From: Filimonas lacunae
GTDB lineage: Bacteria; Bacteroidota; Bacteroidia; Chitinophagales; Chitinophagaceae
Assembly (NCBI RefSeq): GCF_002355595.1
Contig: NZ_AP017422.1
Location: forward strand, 4,030,001 to 4,094,000
Length of the DNA stretch: 64,000 nt
Direction of reading: 5' to 3'
Part shown: positions 1-9,049 of the stretch, piece after piece
How positions within the stretch are numbered: the first letter of the stretch is position 1
Layout: each line of letters opens with the position of its first letter
Notes under the pieces: model-generated
Told to the model about the DNA's origin: nothing
Seen by the model: only the letters and a program-made list of their open reading frames with translations
The model's database searches: none
Made by a program: the position numbers and the translations under genes

Positions 1-990
1 ATTGATAAAAGGAAGTGAGAGTATTTCCCCTATAGTGAAACAGGTTACCGACAACCCCAAAGCCAACAAGGCTATACTACCTGGCAGCAATAAGAAAAGA
101 TAAGAACCCGCCAGCACCAGTGAACCCGCAATAATAAAGAATGACAAAGTGCGCTTATCCTCGATATAGTTCACCAGCACCATTTCAAACAAGGCAATGA
201 TCACCCCGTTAAAACCCAGCATAACGCCTATTAAAGATTCATCCAGGTGCCAGTATTCTTTAAAATATAACGGCCCTACCCTGAACATCAGGAAAAATGC
301 CGAACTAAACACACAGGTAATAGCTACAAAACCTACAAACACTTTATCCTTCCAGGGTTTTAGCGCCACTGTATCTACCGCATGTTCCTTCGCCTTTTTT
401 ACCAGTTCCTTCGCGCCGGGCAACCACCAAACAATCAACAGCCCCGCCATAATGCTGATAGTACCTTCTACCACAAACAACAGGTGGTAATTATACGATG
501 CTATAATACCTCCCACACTGGCGCCTACTGCCCAACCCACATTTACCGCCAGCCTGTTTAAAGAGTTTGACCGGGTTTCCGTTCCTTTTTTAGCATAAAA
601 GGCAATAGCGGTAAAGTTAGCCGGACGAAAAGCATCAGAGAAAAGGCTAATGATCACTATTAAACAGCAAAGCGTAGGAAAGTGTGTAATAGCTCCAAAC
701 AGCAAAAAGAAGATACCGCTTACCATAGCCGCTACAATCTGCACCGGCCGGAAACCTATTTTATCCGTTAACCATCCTCCCAGTGCCGATCCCATCACCG
801 ACCCCACTCCAAACAAAGCAATAATAATCCCCGCGTCCGACGCAGGCCTTTTCAGCGACTGGGTAACATACAAACTCATAAAAGGAACAGCCATATTGCC
901 GCACCTGTTTATCAGTAACACCGAACTTAATAACCACGTTTCCCTGCTAAGGCCCGTAAAAGAACGCTTATAGGCATTAGCAATTTTCAT
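1..990 (-). CDS. MFS transporter, N-terminal part (runs off the window)
   Basis: This is a partial gene: the start is in the window and the end lies before base 1, leaving about 330 visible codons. The translation shows repeated hydrophobic helices and the MFS loop pattern after helix 2 (G-G-W-L-T-D-K-I-G-F-R), so it is a major facilitator family proton-coupled transporter of the inner membrane, probably an exporter of small molecules. The start is taken at 990 (MKIANAYKRS); an in-frame ATG two codons upstream at 996 is equally possible. Substrate cannot be told. It runs in the same direction as the sigma/anti-sigma pair upstream of it but with an 80-bp gap, so it is probably a separate unit. 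Family is clear; function beyond transport is not. Confidence 0.85.
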   Translation of the reverse strand, partial: MKIANAYKRSFTGLSRETWLLSSVLLINRCGNMAVPFMSLYVTQSLKRPASDAGIIIALFGVGSVMGSALGGWLTDKIGFRPVQIVAAMVSGIFFLLFGAITHFPTLCCLIVIISLFSDAFRPANFTAIAFYAKKGTETRSNSLNRLAVNVGWAVGASVGGIIASYNYHLLFVVEGTISIMAGLLIVWWLPGAKELVKKAKEHAVDTVALKPWKDKVFVGFVAITCVFSSAFFLMFRVGPLYFKEYWHLDESLIGVMLGFNGVIIALFEMVLVNYIEDKRTLSFFIIAGSLVLAGSYLFLLLPGSIALLALGLSVTCFTIGEILSLPFIN

Positions 991-1070
991 GAACATATAC
1001 CTGTAGTATTACATTAAATAAAAAAATAAAAGTAATACAATTGCTGTCATTCCCTACTATGTCTCCAGGT

Positions 1071-3476
1071 TTAAAAGGGAAATGCCTTACTCTTCATAAC
1101 AGGTATTATATCCATCCTGCCAGCACAAGGCATTAAAAAAGTAACCATTTTTATACGCAATGCACGCAATGGATCTACCAAAAAATCATGACGTTCTTTC
1201 CACCAGTTGCGTATATTAAGTTGAATATCATCCTGTATTTCAACAGCCTTTTGTAAAGAACCCAACTCATTCAACTCTTGCACTAATTGCATTTTTCCCA
1301 TTGAAGCCAGTTCTATTGCAGCATGCTGACCGGCCGCTATATTCCTTTGCGTGTGCACAAACACCTGCTCCCCTTTAAAACCTAAACATACCAGGTGATA
1401 GTGTATCAAATCATTCAACTGCTCTTTAAACACACCTGCAGAATCCACAAGCCGCATACAACTGCTTAGCTTATCCGGCAGCAGGTATACCAGCACTCGA
1501 TCATAAGCAGCCGCATCTTTTACGGTAAAGGAAGCAGGAGAATATCGAATAGCCGCTTTTTTACCCGTGTAGGCATCTGTATATTGAAAAGAAGTTCGGT
1601 TTATCACACTATTTGCTACATAGCGGTCTATATTATGCCAACCCGTTTGCGTGATTCGGCCGGTATATGCAGCAGGATACCTTTGCTTATACTTTCTTTT
1701 ATATACAACCGTAGTGTTCTTTACATTTACATTACTCATTTGCACCCCCATCTGCTCATAAACGCTATTAAAATTCACATCCATCTCCTCTTGCGGGTTA
1801 TTGTATGCCCGCACTTTCCGCTTGTTCGCACGGTCTACCTTTTTCATATGCACCAACTTATCCTGCTCTTCCTGCCGGGCCCAGAATTGCTGTTGTATCA
1901 CCTTCATCTTTTGCCTGAAAACATCCGGTTGCACCTTATACAGATGTTGCAATTCCTGTAACCGGCCGGCATCTACAGGTACTCCACCTTCATGTTTTGC
2001 CGCAAAAGTCAGAAACTGCTGCCGGTTGCTGCCAGAAACTAAAGCAGCCGCCATGCTATCCAGCACATACAAGTCTTTATCCAGGTTATTTACATACAAA
2101 TCCAGCACAGCATTATCATGTGTTTGATATATCCAGGCCAACCGTTCTTCAAAAGCACGGGTAGCCAGTAACGTTTGCTGAAAATCGTCACTCCAGATCA
2201 CCTTAATCCGGGCGGGATCTATCATACAATCCAACGAATCACTGGCATAATAATTAATAACAAGTCGTAGTCCAATTGCCCACGTCGTATCCGTATACCA
2301 CCGCAATATCTCGTTGGTATATCGTCGCCCCACATCTTGCCTTTCAATTATTAAATCATTGGGGTTTATCCTGCTTTTCCCTCTCTCATTATCAGTACCC
2401 AAAGCCCAGCCTTTGTTACCATTAACAATAGCCGCCTGCGAAAAAAAGAGACTATCGGTGTACATTTTATCTTTTGCATTACCACCCCAGGCGTTTACCG
2501 AATCCAGGTAATGGGGTGGATAAAATTGCAGGTTATGAATATTGTCGGTAGGGAGCCTGTTTTCCAAGGGCCTGGGATTTTCCCAGTTAATACCGCCATC
2601 CGGCATACGTCTGCCGGTGAACAACTGCATACCTGGCTTTATTTCATTTGCCGGCACCTGAACCAACACCATTTTTTGCGCATTCAGCAGCAATGCTTCG
2701 CCATTTTGCCGTGCATCCACTGAAAACATACCCCCACTTTCCAGCAGTTCCGTTCCTGACAAAGTATTTAAGCCGGCCAGCATAATAGTGGCGGCATCCA
2801 GCGCTTCTTTTATCCATACTTCCACCACGCCATTGGCTATCACCCCATCCCGGTGAATAAAACTATAGGCAGGCAGCGTTAATAATATCCCATCCCTGGT
2901 TTCCAGCACTGTATCCCGCTGTGTGTTTACCCAAAACACCTGGGCAGCCAGGCTGCTATCTGCATTTACCCAATGCACAGACACCGTATCCTTTATCACT
3001 AAGTCTACAAGCGTGTTTTGATAAACGACCTCCTTACAACAAGTTGTATCACCATTACCAATTCCGGCATAAACCACCCTGGCTGGCAAAGGCAATGAAT
3101 CTGCCCGCAAACTATCTGCGTGGGCAATAGCAGGCAAGGTATCTGTCACAAGCACCTTTTGTGATGCATTTGGTGCATCAGGCGATTCATAAAACACCCA
3201 TAGTAACACCAACAAAGACAATGCAGTCAGCAATATGCCTATAAACCACCACCTCCTGCACCCTTTCCCCTGGTGAAAACGTGCTCCCGCAGCCAACACC
3301 TCCTCTTTTAACATCGCCCTTTCCAGTCCCATTCTTAATTCCTGTTGCAACAATAGTTCTGACTGCCATTGTGGGTTGTTCCTGACAGCCGCTTCAAAAG
3401 CTGCCTTTTCTGCAGTGCCAAGTTGACCTGCCAGGTAACGCTCTATCAGCTCCAGTAATTCCAGTTCGTTTCGCAT
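1071..3476 (-). CDS. Large single-span membrane protein, probable anti-sigma partner of the adjacent ECF sigma factor
   Basis: An 801-residue protein. Residues 1-70 are a helical cytoplasmic domain with the look of Bacteroidota anti-sigma N-termini (E-L-I-E-R-Y-L-x-G-x-L, then a Q-S-E-L-L-L-Q-Q-E-L helix). One transmembrane helix covers about 76-96, and about 700 residues follow that should be periplasmic. It starts 11 bp after the stop of the ECF sigma gene, the standard arrangement for a sigma/anti-sigma operon. The periplasmic part is not a FecR domain and I do not recognise it; it may be a sensor or a wall- or surface-binding part. It ends in K-A-F-P-F, the same last five residues as the unrelated protein at 5892-6956. 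The anti-sigma role is inferred from order and topology only. Confidence 0.6.
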   Translation of the reverse strand: MRNELELLELIERYLAGQLGTAEKAAFEAAVRNNPQWQSELLLQQELRMGLERAMLKEEVLAAGARFHQGKGCRRWWFIGILLTALSLLVLLWVFYESPDAPNASQKVLVTDTLPAIAHADSLRADSLPLPARVVYAGIGNGDTTCCKEVVYQNTLVDLVIKDTVSVHWVNADSSLAAQVFWVNTQRDTVLETRDGILLTLPAYSFIHRDGVIANGVVEVWIKEALDAATIMLAGLNTLSGTELLESGGMFSVDARQNGEALLLNAQKMVLVQVPANEIKPGMQLFTGRRMPDGGINWENPRPLENRLPTDNIHNLQFYPPHYLDSVNAWGGNAKDKMYTDSLFFSQAAIVNGNKGWALGTDNERGKSRINPNDLIIERQDVGRRYTNEILRWYTDTTWAIGLRLVINYYASDSLDCMIDPARIKVIWSDDFQQTLLATRAFEERLAWIYQTHDNAVLDLYVNNLDKDLYVLDSMAAALVSGSNRQQFLTFAAKHEGGVPVDAGRLQELQHLYKVQPDVFRQKMKVIQQQFWARQEEQDKLVHMKKVDRANKRKVRAYNNPQEEMDVNFNSVYEQMGVQMSNVNVKNTTVVYKRKYKQRYPAAYTGRITQTGWHNIDRYVANSVINRTSFQYTDAYTGKKAAIRYSPASFTVKDAAAYDRVLVYLLPDKLSSCMRLVDSAGVFKEQLNDLIHYHLVCLGFKGEQVFVHTQRNIAAGQHAAIELASMGKMQLVQELNELGSLQKAVEIQDDIQLNIRNWWKERHDFLVDPLRALRIKMVTFLMPCAGRMDIIPVMKSKAFPF

Positions 3477-3487
3477 AGCATTCGGGA

Positions 3488-4048
3488 TTAAGCAGTTTGC
3501 ATGGATTGTTTTAGTTCACTCAGTTTGTTCTTCGCGCTTTCCAGGCATTTGTATTTCTGGTTTTTAGCCGTGTTTTCCGAGCTGTAGCCCATTTTCCCTG
3601 CTATATCCCTCAACGTAAAGCGTCCACTGTAAAACAGCAGCAACAGCTCCCTGCAACGGTCTTTCAATGCTTCCAATGCTTTTGCTGCCAGCCTGGCCTT
3701 ATTTTCCTGCTCTGTCAGTTCCAGCCACACTTCTTCCTCCTGTAGCGGCAACTCACTGTTATAATCAAATGCTATATGTGTTCTGTGCTTTTTGTGTTCA
3801 TCCTTCCACAGGTAACGGCACACGCTATATAAATAGGTACTTAACCGGGCGGTAAGCTCAAAATCGTGCTGGCGCACTCTCTTAACCAATATAATCAGCG
3901 CTTCCTGAAACACATCCTCGGCTTCTGTAGCGGTGCCCCCTTTCGACACTACCATTTTCCGCATCAACGGAAAGTGTTTATATAAAGCATCCAAAGCAGT
4001 ATCGCTTTTTCCGGCCTTTATTAATTCCACTATCTTCCAATCGTTCAT
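3488..4048 (-). CDS. ECF-type RNA polymerase sigma factor
   Basis: A 186-residue sigma-70 family protein of the extracytoplasmic function group. Region 2 lies at about 20-90 (A-E-D-V-F-Q-E-A-L-I pattern, then L-S-T-Y-L-Y-S-V-C-R-Y-L-W) and region 4 at about 125-180, with a helix-turn-helix reading T-L-R-D-I-A-x-K-M-G-Y-S-S-E-N. There is no region 1 or 3. It is first in an operon with the 801-residue membrane protein 11 bp downstream, which is therefore its likely anti-sigma factor. No SusC/SusD genes follow, so this unit probably answers a cell-envelope signal and not a glycan. The target promoters are not visible. Confidence 0.9.
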   Translation of the reverse strand: MNDWKIVELIKAGKSDTALDALYKHFPLMRKMVVSKGGTATEAEDVFQEALIILVKRVRQHDFELTARLSTYLYSVCRYLWKDEHKKHRTHIAFDYNSELPLQEEEVWLELTEQENKARLAAKALEALKDRCRELLLLFYSGRFTLRDIAGKMGYSSENTAKNQKYKCLESAKNKLSELKQSMQTA

Positions 4049-4203
4049 GAAAACTGTTCTTTACAGGTAAATGGGTGAAACATCAAAAGGTCACCTTTTT
4101 TACGGGCCATTTTAAAAAATAGTTATGCTCCGCTTCCGGTAAACAATATTACCCATGTTGGCGTATTTGTTGAGGATATTATTATAACTCTAAAAAACGT
4201 TTT

Positions 4204-4755
4204 ATGCAACAAAACAAACTCATTAAAGGAGAAAGCGTTAGCGAGATATGGCAACAGATTAAGGCGGACTTTACAGCCGATGAAGCCCTGACCGATTATC
4301 ATGTAGTTATTAACCAGGATGGGAAAGACATTCAGCTGGACATTAACATCGATTATGGTGGTGGCTTTGAGGGTGGATATGAATTAACCACACTTACCTC
4401 TATCATTCACGATACCCCTTTCCGCTTTGCTATTCATCCACAGAACTTCCTGTATGAAATAGGGAAACTCTTTGGCATTCAGGATGTTACTATCGGCTAC
4501 CCCGATTTTGATAAGAAAGTGGTGGTAAAAACCAACGATGAAGAAGAAGTGAAAGCTTTATTCGCCGATAAAAGCATTCGCGAAACTTACCAGGATATGG
4601 ATGACTATGTGTTAAGCGTTACAGAAAACGAATACAACCAGGTAATTCTGGAACTGGAAATTCAAAGAGGTATTACAGATGCAGCCGAATTGCAACAACT
4701 GTATACTTCTTTCTACAAAATGCTGGATTTGCTGGATGCCCATGCACTCGTGTAA
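4204..4755 (+). CDS. Uncharacterised acidic 183-residue protein
   Basis: I do not recognise the family. The protein is soluble, acidic and has no signal peptide or membrane helix. It reads as an alpha/beta protein with a middle part (about 40-110) containing G-G-G-F-E-G-G-Y-E and a helical C-terminus. It stands alone, divergent from the sigma factor gene at 3488-4048, with a good hairpin terminator directly after it. Composition and codon use match the neighbours and the frame is fully open, so the gene itself is probably real. Confidence 0.7.
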   Translation: MQQNKLIKGESVSEIWQQIKADFTADEALTDYHVVINQDGKDIQLDINIDYGGGFEGGYELTTLTSIIHDTPFRFAIHPQNFLYEIGKLFGIQDVTIGYPDFDKKVVVKTNDEEEVKALFADKSIRETYQDMDDYVLSVTENEYNQVILELEIQRGITDAAELQQLYTSFYKMLDLLDAHALV

Positions 4756-4771
4756 CCTCTGAAAAAGCACC

Positions 4772-4802
4772 AGGTGAGATAAAATTTTCTTTTATCTCAT
4801 CT
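4772..4802. terminator. Bidirectional hairpin terminator
   Basis: The arms AGGTGAGATAAAA and TTTTATCTCATCT pair over 13 bp, with one G-T pair and a 5-nt loop. It sits between the ends of two convergent genes (4755 on + and 4860 on -), and the A/T runs in the arms supply a U-tract either way. Confidence 0.75.
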
Positions 4803-4859
4803 GATCGCTTTCACTGCAAATCATGTGTAAAAGAAGGAAGGCCTTTACAATCAGTTAAT

Positions 4860-5675
4860 TTATAAAGTAGCGCTTTTTTCTACCAGCACATTGCGGGCGC
4901 GCATGTAAGTAGTGCCCGTTGGACCCGGAGCGCCTGATGAGCCCTCCATCTGGTAATCTATAATAATGTATAAGCCCTGCCCCACAAAGTTGGCCCCCGT
5001 TTGAGTTGACTTTAACACACCATCTATCCAGTATTCAATTGATACATCTGTTGCGCTTATTTTGGTCATGTATACAGAATACGTATGCCACGAGCCGGGA
5101 CTGGATATAGGCACACCAACACTACTCCAACCTCCACTGGGGTTTTTATAAGTATTCACCCAGCAGGTAGTGCTGCCTTTAAACTCCATAAAATCGCTTT
5201 CCGGCGGCCACGAACTAGCTCCCGTAGCCCAGAAGGCCGGCCAGGTTCCTGTTTGTGATTCACACTGAAATTCTCCCTTAAAATGCCATTTGGGCCAGGA
5301 ATCATTCACCACCGGGATGGTTTTGGCGTAAATAGTACCGGAATAATACTTAATGGCCAGGTAAGGCGAGGAAGTGCTGTTGCCTACACCGCTGGTAGGT
5401 GCGCTGGTAAGCGTTAGCACCCCGGACGAAACAGCAATATTCTGCGTGCGCATCCGTGCACTGCCGTTATGATCCGATCCCCAGGGATACAGGTTGTTCC
5501 AATAGGTACTGAAATTACTAAAGGATGTAGTGGGTATTACGTTTACCCAGGAAAGCTCTTCCGTAGCAGAGCGATTGTTAGTGTTTTCATTCGGTACGTT
5601 TTCATTGGCATTTTCCTTTTTACAGGCAGATAGGCCTATTAAAAAGGCTAGAAAAATAGGTTTATAATTTTTCAT
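4860..5675 (-). CDS. GH16-type beta-glucanase/galactanase-like lipoprotein
   Basis: A 271-residue lipoprotein. The signal peptide ends in the lipobox L-S-A-C with Cys18 as lipidation site. A concanavalin-like domain follows, with the glycoside hydrolase 16 active-site pattern E-x-D-x-x-E at E159, D161 and E164, preceded by the typical W-P-A-F-W-A strand. GH16 enzymes cleave beta-1,3/1,4-glucans, agars, carrageenans and similar polymers with retention; E159 would be the nucleophile and E164 the acid/base. The protein should be anchored to the outer or inner membrane facing outward. It is transcribed alone. The exact substrate cannot be assigned. The middle residues (S-D-F-M) differ from the textbook E-I-D-I/F-x-E, so the subfamily is unusual. 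Confidence 0.8.
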   Translation of the reverse strand: MKNYKPIFLAFLIGLSACKKENANENVPNENTNNRSATEELSWVNVIPTTSFSNFSTYWNNLYPWGSDHNGSARMRTQNIAVSSGVLTLTSAPTSGVGNSTSSPYLAIKYYSGTIYAKTIPVVNDSWPKWHFKGEFQCESQTGTWPAFWATGASSWPPESDFMEFKGSTTCWVNTYKNPSGGWSSVGVPISSPGSWHTYSVYMTKISATDVSIEYWIDGVLKSTQTGANFVGQGLYIIIDYQMEGSSGAPGPTGTTYMRARNVLVEKSATL

Positions 5676-5812
5676 AACATCGTTTTTTGGTTAACAAGCC
5701 AGCCTTCCTCCTTTACACAAGTGGGTGTTTTACCAATGTCAAATGAAAACATATCTCTCCGTAAGCAAGAGGGGGAAATAAAGAGATTGTAGGGGGCGAA
5801 TTAATAAGCACC

Positions 5813-5853
5813 ATAAAAAATCCGGCGCCAGTGCTTCCTACACTAACGCCGGA
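5813..5853 (-). terminator. Rho-independent terminator of the coiled-coil protein gene
   Basis: TCCGGCG and CGCCGGA form the outer stem, with a second inner stem AGTG/CACT. On the minus strand the hairpin is followed by a run of T (seen as 'ataaaaaa' at 5813-5820). It lies 38 bp after the stop of the gene at 5892-6956. Confidence 0.75.
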
Positions 5854-5891
5854 CAATATCATTTGCTGCTATACAGCCAATCAACTATACA

Positions 5892-6956
5892 CTAGAAAGG
5901 GAAAGCCTTGGTACCTTTTTTCAGGTACATGGTTTTTTCTGCCAGCTTGCTTCCCTGACAAAATACTTCCACCTTGTAATCGCCAGAGTTTAATTTGGTA
6001 GGTGGGGTCCAGGTATTATCCACTTTAACACCTTTCTTTTTATCGTAGTGCACTAATTTTTTTACAGAATATACCTTTTGAACACCATTTACACCGCTAT
6101 TTGCAGCAGGCTTGGTATCTTTCCCTGCTGTGGCAGCTGTAGCAGTAGCCGCTGCAGCATTGCTTTCACTGGCACTGGCTCCGGGGCATGACAATACCAA
6201 CTGCAGTTCGCGGTTACCGTTTACCTGTGCATCATCTTTATCCAGCATAAAAGAAACTTTAATACCAGAGGTAAATTTAGAAAGTGCACCCACTTTCTCC
6301 TGTCCACCAGGTGCCACGCCTATCAGTTCCATCTGTACCACTTTTAAGCTACGTATGCTTTCCGAAGTATATACGGCAGCTTTGCCAGATACTTCTTCAA
6401 ACTGAAGTGCACGGGTATTCACCAATACAGTATCACCAGGCGACACCAGCAACCCGGCAGCCTTACGCGCCATCAATTCGTCATGCTGTCTTTTCAAAGC
6501 TTCCACTTCTTCCATTAACTGCTGCAACTGGGTACGTAACTCCTGTATTTTTACACGGGCAGCATTTAAATCTTTATCTTTTTCGCGAACCACACGCTCC
6601 AGCTCACTATTCAGGTTATCAAACTGCTTCTTTTTATCCTGCAGTTCTGTTTGCAAATCCATTCCGGTAGTGCTTAAAGAATCCATTTTCTGTAAAACGG
6701 TGTTATATTCCTCCTTTAAGCTATTCTTAGAAGAATCAAATTCCATTTGCATGTTCACCCACTTGGCCTGCTTCTGCGCTTTATCATACACAACCCAACC
6801 ACCCAGGCCTAACAAGGCCAGCAGTAAAATAATAGCTGCGATCATCAAAAAAGCGGGGCGTTTCTTTTTCTTCTTCTCCTCATGTTCTTCCTCCTCCTGC
6901 TTCTCCTGTAGCAGCTCCAAATCATCCTCTTCGTAATTAAAATCCAGATTAACCAT
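5892..6956 (-). CDS. Single-span membrane protein with long periplasmic coiled coil, function unknown
   Basis: A 354-residue protein. An acidic then lysine-rich cytoplasmic tail (1-35) is followed by one transmembrane helix (about 36-57), a coiled coil of about 100 residues (about 65-165, rich in E, Q, K, L heptads), and a globular C-terminal part with an alanine-rich linker at about 265-285. The topology resembles envelope scaffold proteins, but I do not recognise the family. It is a single gene with its own terminator. It ends in K-A-F-P-F, shared with the protein at 1071-3476. Confidence 0.75.
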   Translation of the reverse strand: MVNLDFNYEEDDLELLQEKQEEEEHEEKKKKKRPAFLMIAAIILLLALLGLGGWVVYDKAQKQAKWVNMQMEFDSSKNSLKEEYNTVLQKMDSLSTTGMDLQTELQDKKKQFDNLNSELERVVREKDKDLNAARVKIQELRTQLQQLMEEVEALKRQHDELMARKAAGLLVSPGDTVLVNTRALQFEEVSGKAAVYTSESIRSLKVVQMELIGVAPGGQEKVGALSKFTSGIKVSFMLDKDDAQVNGNRELQLVLSCPGASASESNAAAATATAATAGKDTKPAANSGVNGVQKVYSVKKLVHYDKKKGVKVDNTWTPPTKLNSGDYKVEVFCQGSKLAEKTMYLKKGTKAFPF

Positions 6957-7115
6957 AACGTTTTTCTAATGCATTAAAAAAGTGGTTAAATATAAGAGGT
7001 ACTGCGAATGCACCGCTCTTTTATTATGCGTATTACACCCCCTTTAATTAGGGATACAGGCACAAAACAGGCTTTTCTGCCTTACTACCCCCCTGATTTT
7101 AGTTACCTCCGCTAT

Positions 7116-7151
7116 AAAAACAGGCCGCTGTGTAACCCTACACAGCGGCCC
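7116..7151 (-). terminator. Rho-independent terminator of the Yellow-like protein gene
   Basis: GGCCGCTGTGTA (7123-7134) and TACACAGCGGCC (7139-7150) form a perfect 12-bp stem with a 4-nt loop. On the minus strand a T-run follows (plus strand 'aaaaa' at 7116-7120). It is 23 bp after the stop of 7174-8268. Confidence 0.8.
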
Positions 7152-7173
7152 TCACAATATAGCAACCCGGCAA

Positions 7174-8268
7174 TTACCGGGTTCTGTACATATACTCCAA
7201 TGGAATTTTATATATCTGGTAGCTGAGCTCTTCCGCCCCACTACCGGCTTCATGTATCCGGGAATTAGTAAAATACAGGTAGCCGCCGTGAATGCTGAAA
7301 GAGTCGGCCCAGCCCACCTTTACATCTTCTACCAGCGTGCGCTGTTCCCCTTTACGGGTTACATACACAATAGCATGCTTTTCCAGGTCGGCCATGTATA
7401 TATTACCCCTCATATCAAACACCATCCCATCCGGTGCAGGAGTGGTAGCCACTTTACGCACACTGCCCACCACATCATCATCCGTACCATTGCGCATGGC
7501 AGAAGCACTGACTGAATATAAAGTGTAACCCGTAAGCGCATGATAATACAGGCGATCGTTCATCTCATCATAAGCAATACCATCTGAATGCACCGGCTTG
7601 CTACCCCATTTCTTGCCATCAATAGTCAAATGATCTACTTCTCCTGTAGTAGAAACATGATCGGTAAGCACACGGTTACAGGTACGCTTTTTCAAATCAT
7701 ACAATACCAAACCCGGTTCGTTGGAATCGGTCATATAAATAACGTTGTGCTTGGTGTCAATACACAAATCGTTGATATAAGAATTGGGCTTGTAGCTATA
7801 TTCAGACAACACCAGAATATCGGCGAGCTTATTCGTTCTCAGGTCAAACACAAATATGCGGGGAGAGTTTACAACGCCTTTCCATAAAGGGTTGCGGGTA
7901 TCCAGCACATACAGCTTACCATCTGCTTCCTGCACACTCTGCACTGCCACAAACACCGAATCTTCTACCGGCATATCAGGCTTCCAGCTGTTCCAGCGTG
8001 CATCAGGATAGGCAACAGAAGTACCATTAGGCTTCACTTCTACTACAGAGTTTTCAACAGAAGCCCTCCAGCGTGGAAAATTAGCAAAGATGCGTCCAAA
8101 GCCAGCCACCGTAACACCGGTAACCTGCTGCCCTTTAAACTCAGCCACTACAGTGAACGGTTTCTTTTCGGGTACAACCTCTTTCTCTTTCGTCTTCGCC
8201 TTATCCTGTGCTTTAACAGAGACTATAAGCCCCAGCAACAGGATGGTGTTTACAATACGACTTTTCAT
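7174..8268 (-). CDS. Secreted Yellow/major royal jelly (MRJP) family beta-propeller protein
   Basis: A 364-residue protein with a signal peptide (cleavage near V-K-A-Q, residue 21). The body reads as a six-bladed propeller of the Yellow/MRJP family, which in bacteria is often labelled L-dopachrome tautomerase-related. Visible family features are W-R-A-S near residue 68, 'SYINDLCID' and 'YMTDSN', and a late blade 'DGMVFDMRGNIYMADL'. Bacterial members are periplasmic or secreted and mostly of unknown substrate; some bind or convert small ligands. It is a single gene with a strong terminator. The family call is good; the enzymatic role is not established. Confidence 0.75.
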   Translation of the reverse strand: MKSRIVNTILLLGLIVSVKAQDKAKTKEKEVVPEKKPFTVVAEFKGQQVTGVTVAGFGRIFANFPRWRASVENSVVEVKPNGTSVAYPDARWNSWKPDMPVEDSVFVAVQSVQEADGKLYVLDTRNPLWKGVVNSPRIFVFDLRTNKLADILVLSEYSYKPNSYINDLCIDTKHNVIYMTDSNEPGLVLYDLKKRTCNRVLTDHVSTTGEVDHLTIDGKKWGSKPVHSDGIAYDEMNDRLYYHALTGYTLYSVSASAMRNGTDDDVVGSVRKVATTPAPDGMVFDMRGNIYMADLEKHAIVYVTRKGEQRTLVEDVKVGWADSFSIHGGYLYFTNSRIHEAGSGAEELSYQIYKIPLEYMYRTR

Positions 8269-8528
8269 TTTGCTATAGTTTCATTGAAATTCCTTACAAT
8301 GCTAACTTATTCTTCGCAAATTTCCCCCATCCATCTAACCTAACCCGGTGTTCTCTCGTCAGAAGCATTCTTTTCTGCAGGCCACAGGTTTTTCTATTGC
8401 ACAAATTTACCAGCAGCCCAACAATATAGAATGCGCTTCCGGTTAAAGTTTATAAGAAGTAATATATAAATTCGGGATCTGGCTGTTGTGTATAGTTATA
8501 GCTATACCATTAGGCATGGGTACAATGC

Positions 8529-8563
8529 AAAACACCAGGCCTAATTGTTTTCGGCCTGGTGTT
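8529..8563 (-). terminator. Hairpin overlapping the stop codon of the 153-residue protein gene
   Basis: AACACCAGGCC (8531-8541) and GGCCTGGTGTT (8553-8563) pair perfectly. On the minus strand the first arm lies inside the last codons of the gene at 8541-9002, and the second arm ends in TTTT. This is a terminator partly built from coding sequence. Confidence 0.6.
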
Positions 8564-9002
8564 CACTGTATAATTTCAGGGCGGTGTCTATTTTGGTAAT
8601 CACCCCGTTATAATAATTGTTTCGAATTTCCTTATCGGTGTACTCTTCCGTACTGGCCGATCCTGTAGAAATCTCTGTAAGATTGGAAAGCAGGCTATCT
8701 GCCGTGCTGTCCGTTATCGTTTCAATAGTGTCCAGGATAATACGGTATAAATACAAAGGTGGAATCACCGGACGATCATCGTGGCAGATATAAAACTCGT
8801 AGGCATCATCATTAGTGATAAACGATACAGATATCACTGTTTCATAATACTCCGATTCTGCATCCAGCAAATGCTGTTCTAAGGTAACCACCATGCGGTT
8901 CGCCAGCATATCACCCGTAAATATATAACTGTACGAGTTTTCACCTTCTTCATCCATCTCTGTAAAAATATGTATCCCTCTCTTGGCCAGTAACGCTACC
9001 AT
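8541..9002 (-). CDS. Uncharacterised acidic 153-residue protein
   Basis: Not recognised. A small soluble protein without signal peptide or membrane helices, acidic overall, probably alpha/beta with a helical C-terminal third. The frame is open to a terminator hairpin that overlaps its last codons, which supports a real transcript end. It starts 47 bp downstream of the GH43 gene stop and could be weakly co-transcribed with it. Confidence 0.65.
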   Translation of the reverse strand: MVALLAKRGIHIFTEMDEEGENSYSYIFTGDMLANRMVVTLEQHLLDAESEYYETVISVSFITNDDAYEFYICHDDRPVIPPLYLYRIILDTIETITDSTADSLLSNLTEISTGSASTEEYTDKEIRNNYYNGVITKIDTALKLYSEHQAENN

Positions 9003-9049
9003 AACATTTCCTGTTTGCGCAGCAAATTAAGGCTAAATCACCATCATCT

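Noticed and set aside
197-973. Plus-strand open frames in the first kilobase
   Set aside because: They lie opposite the MFS transporter gene, which has clear membrane-protein sequence on the minus strand.
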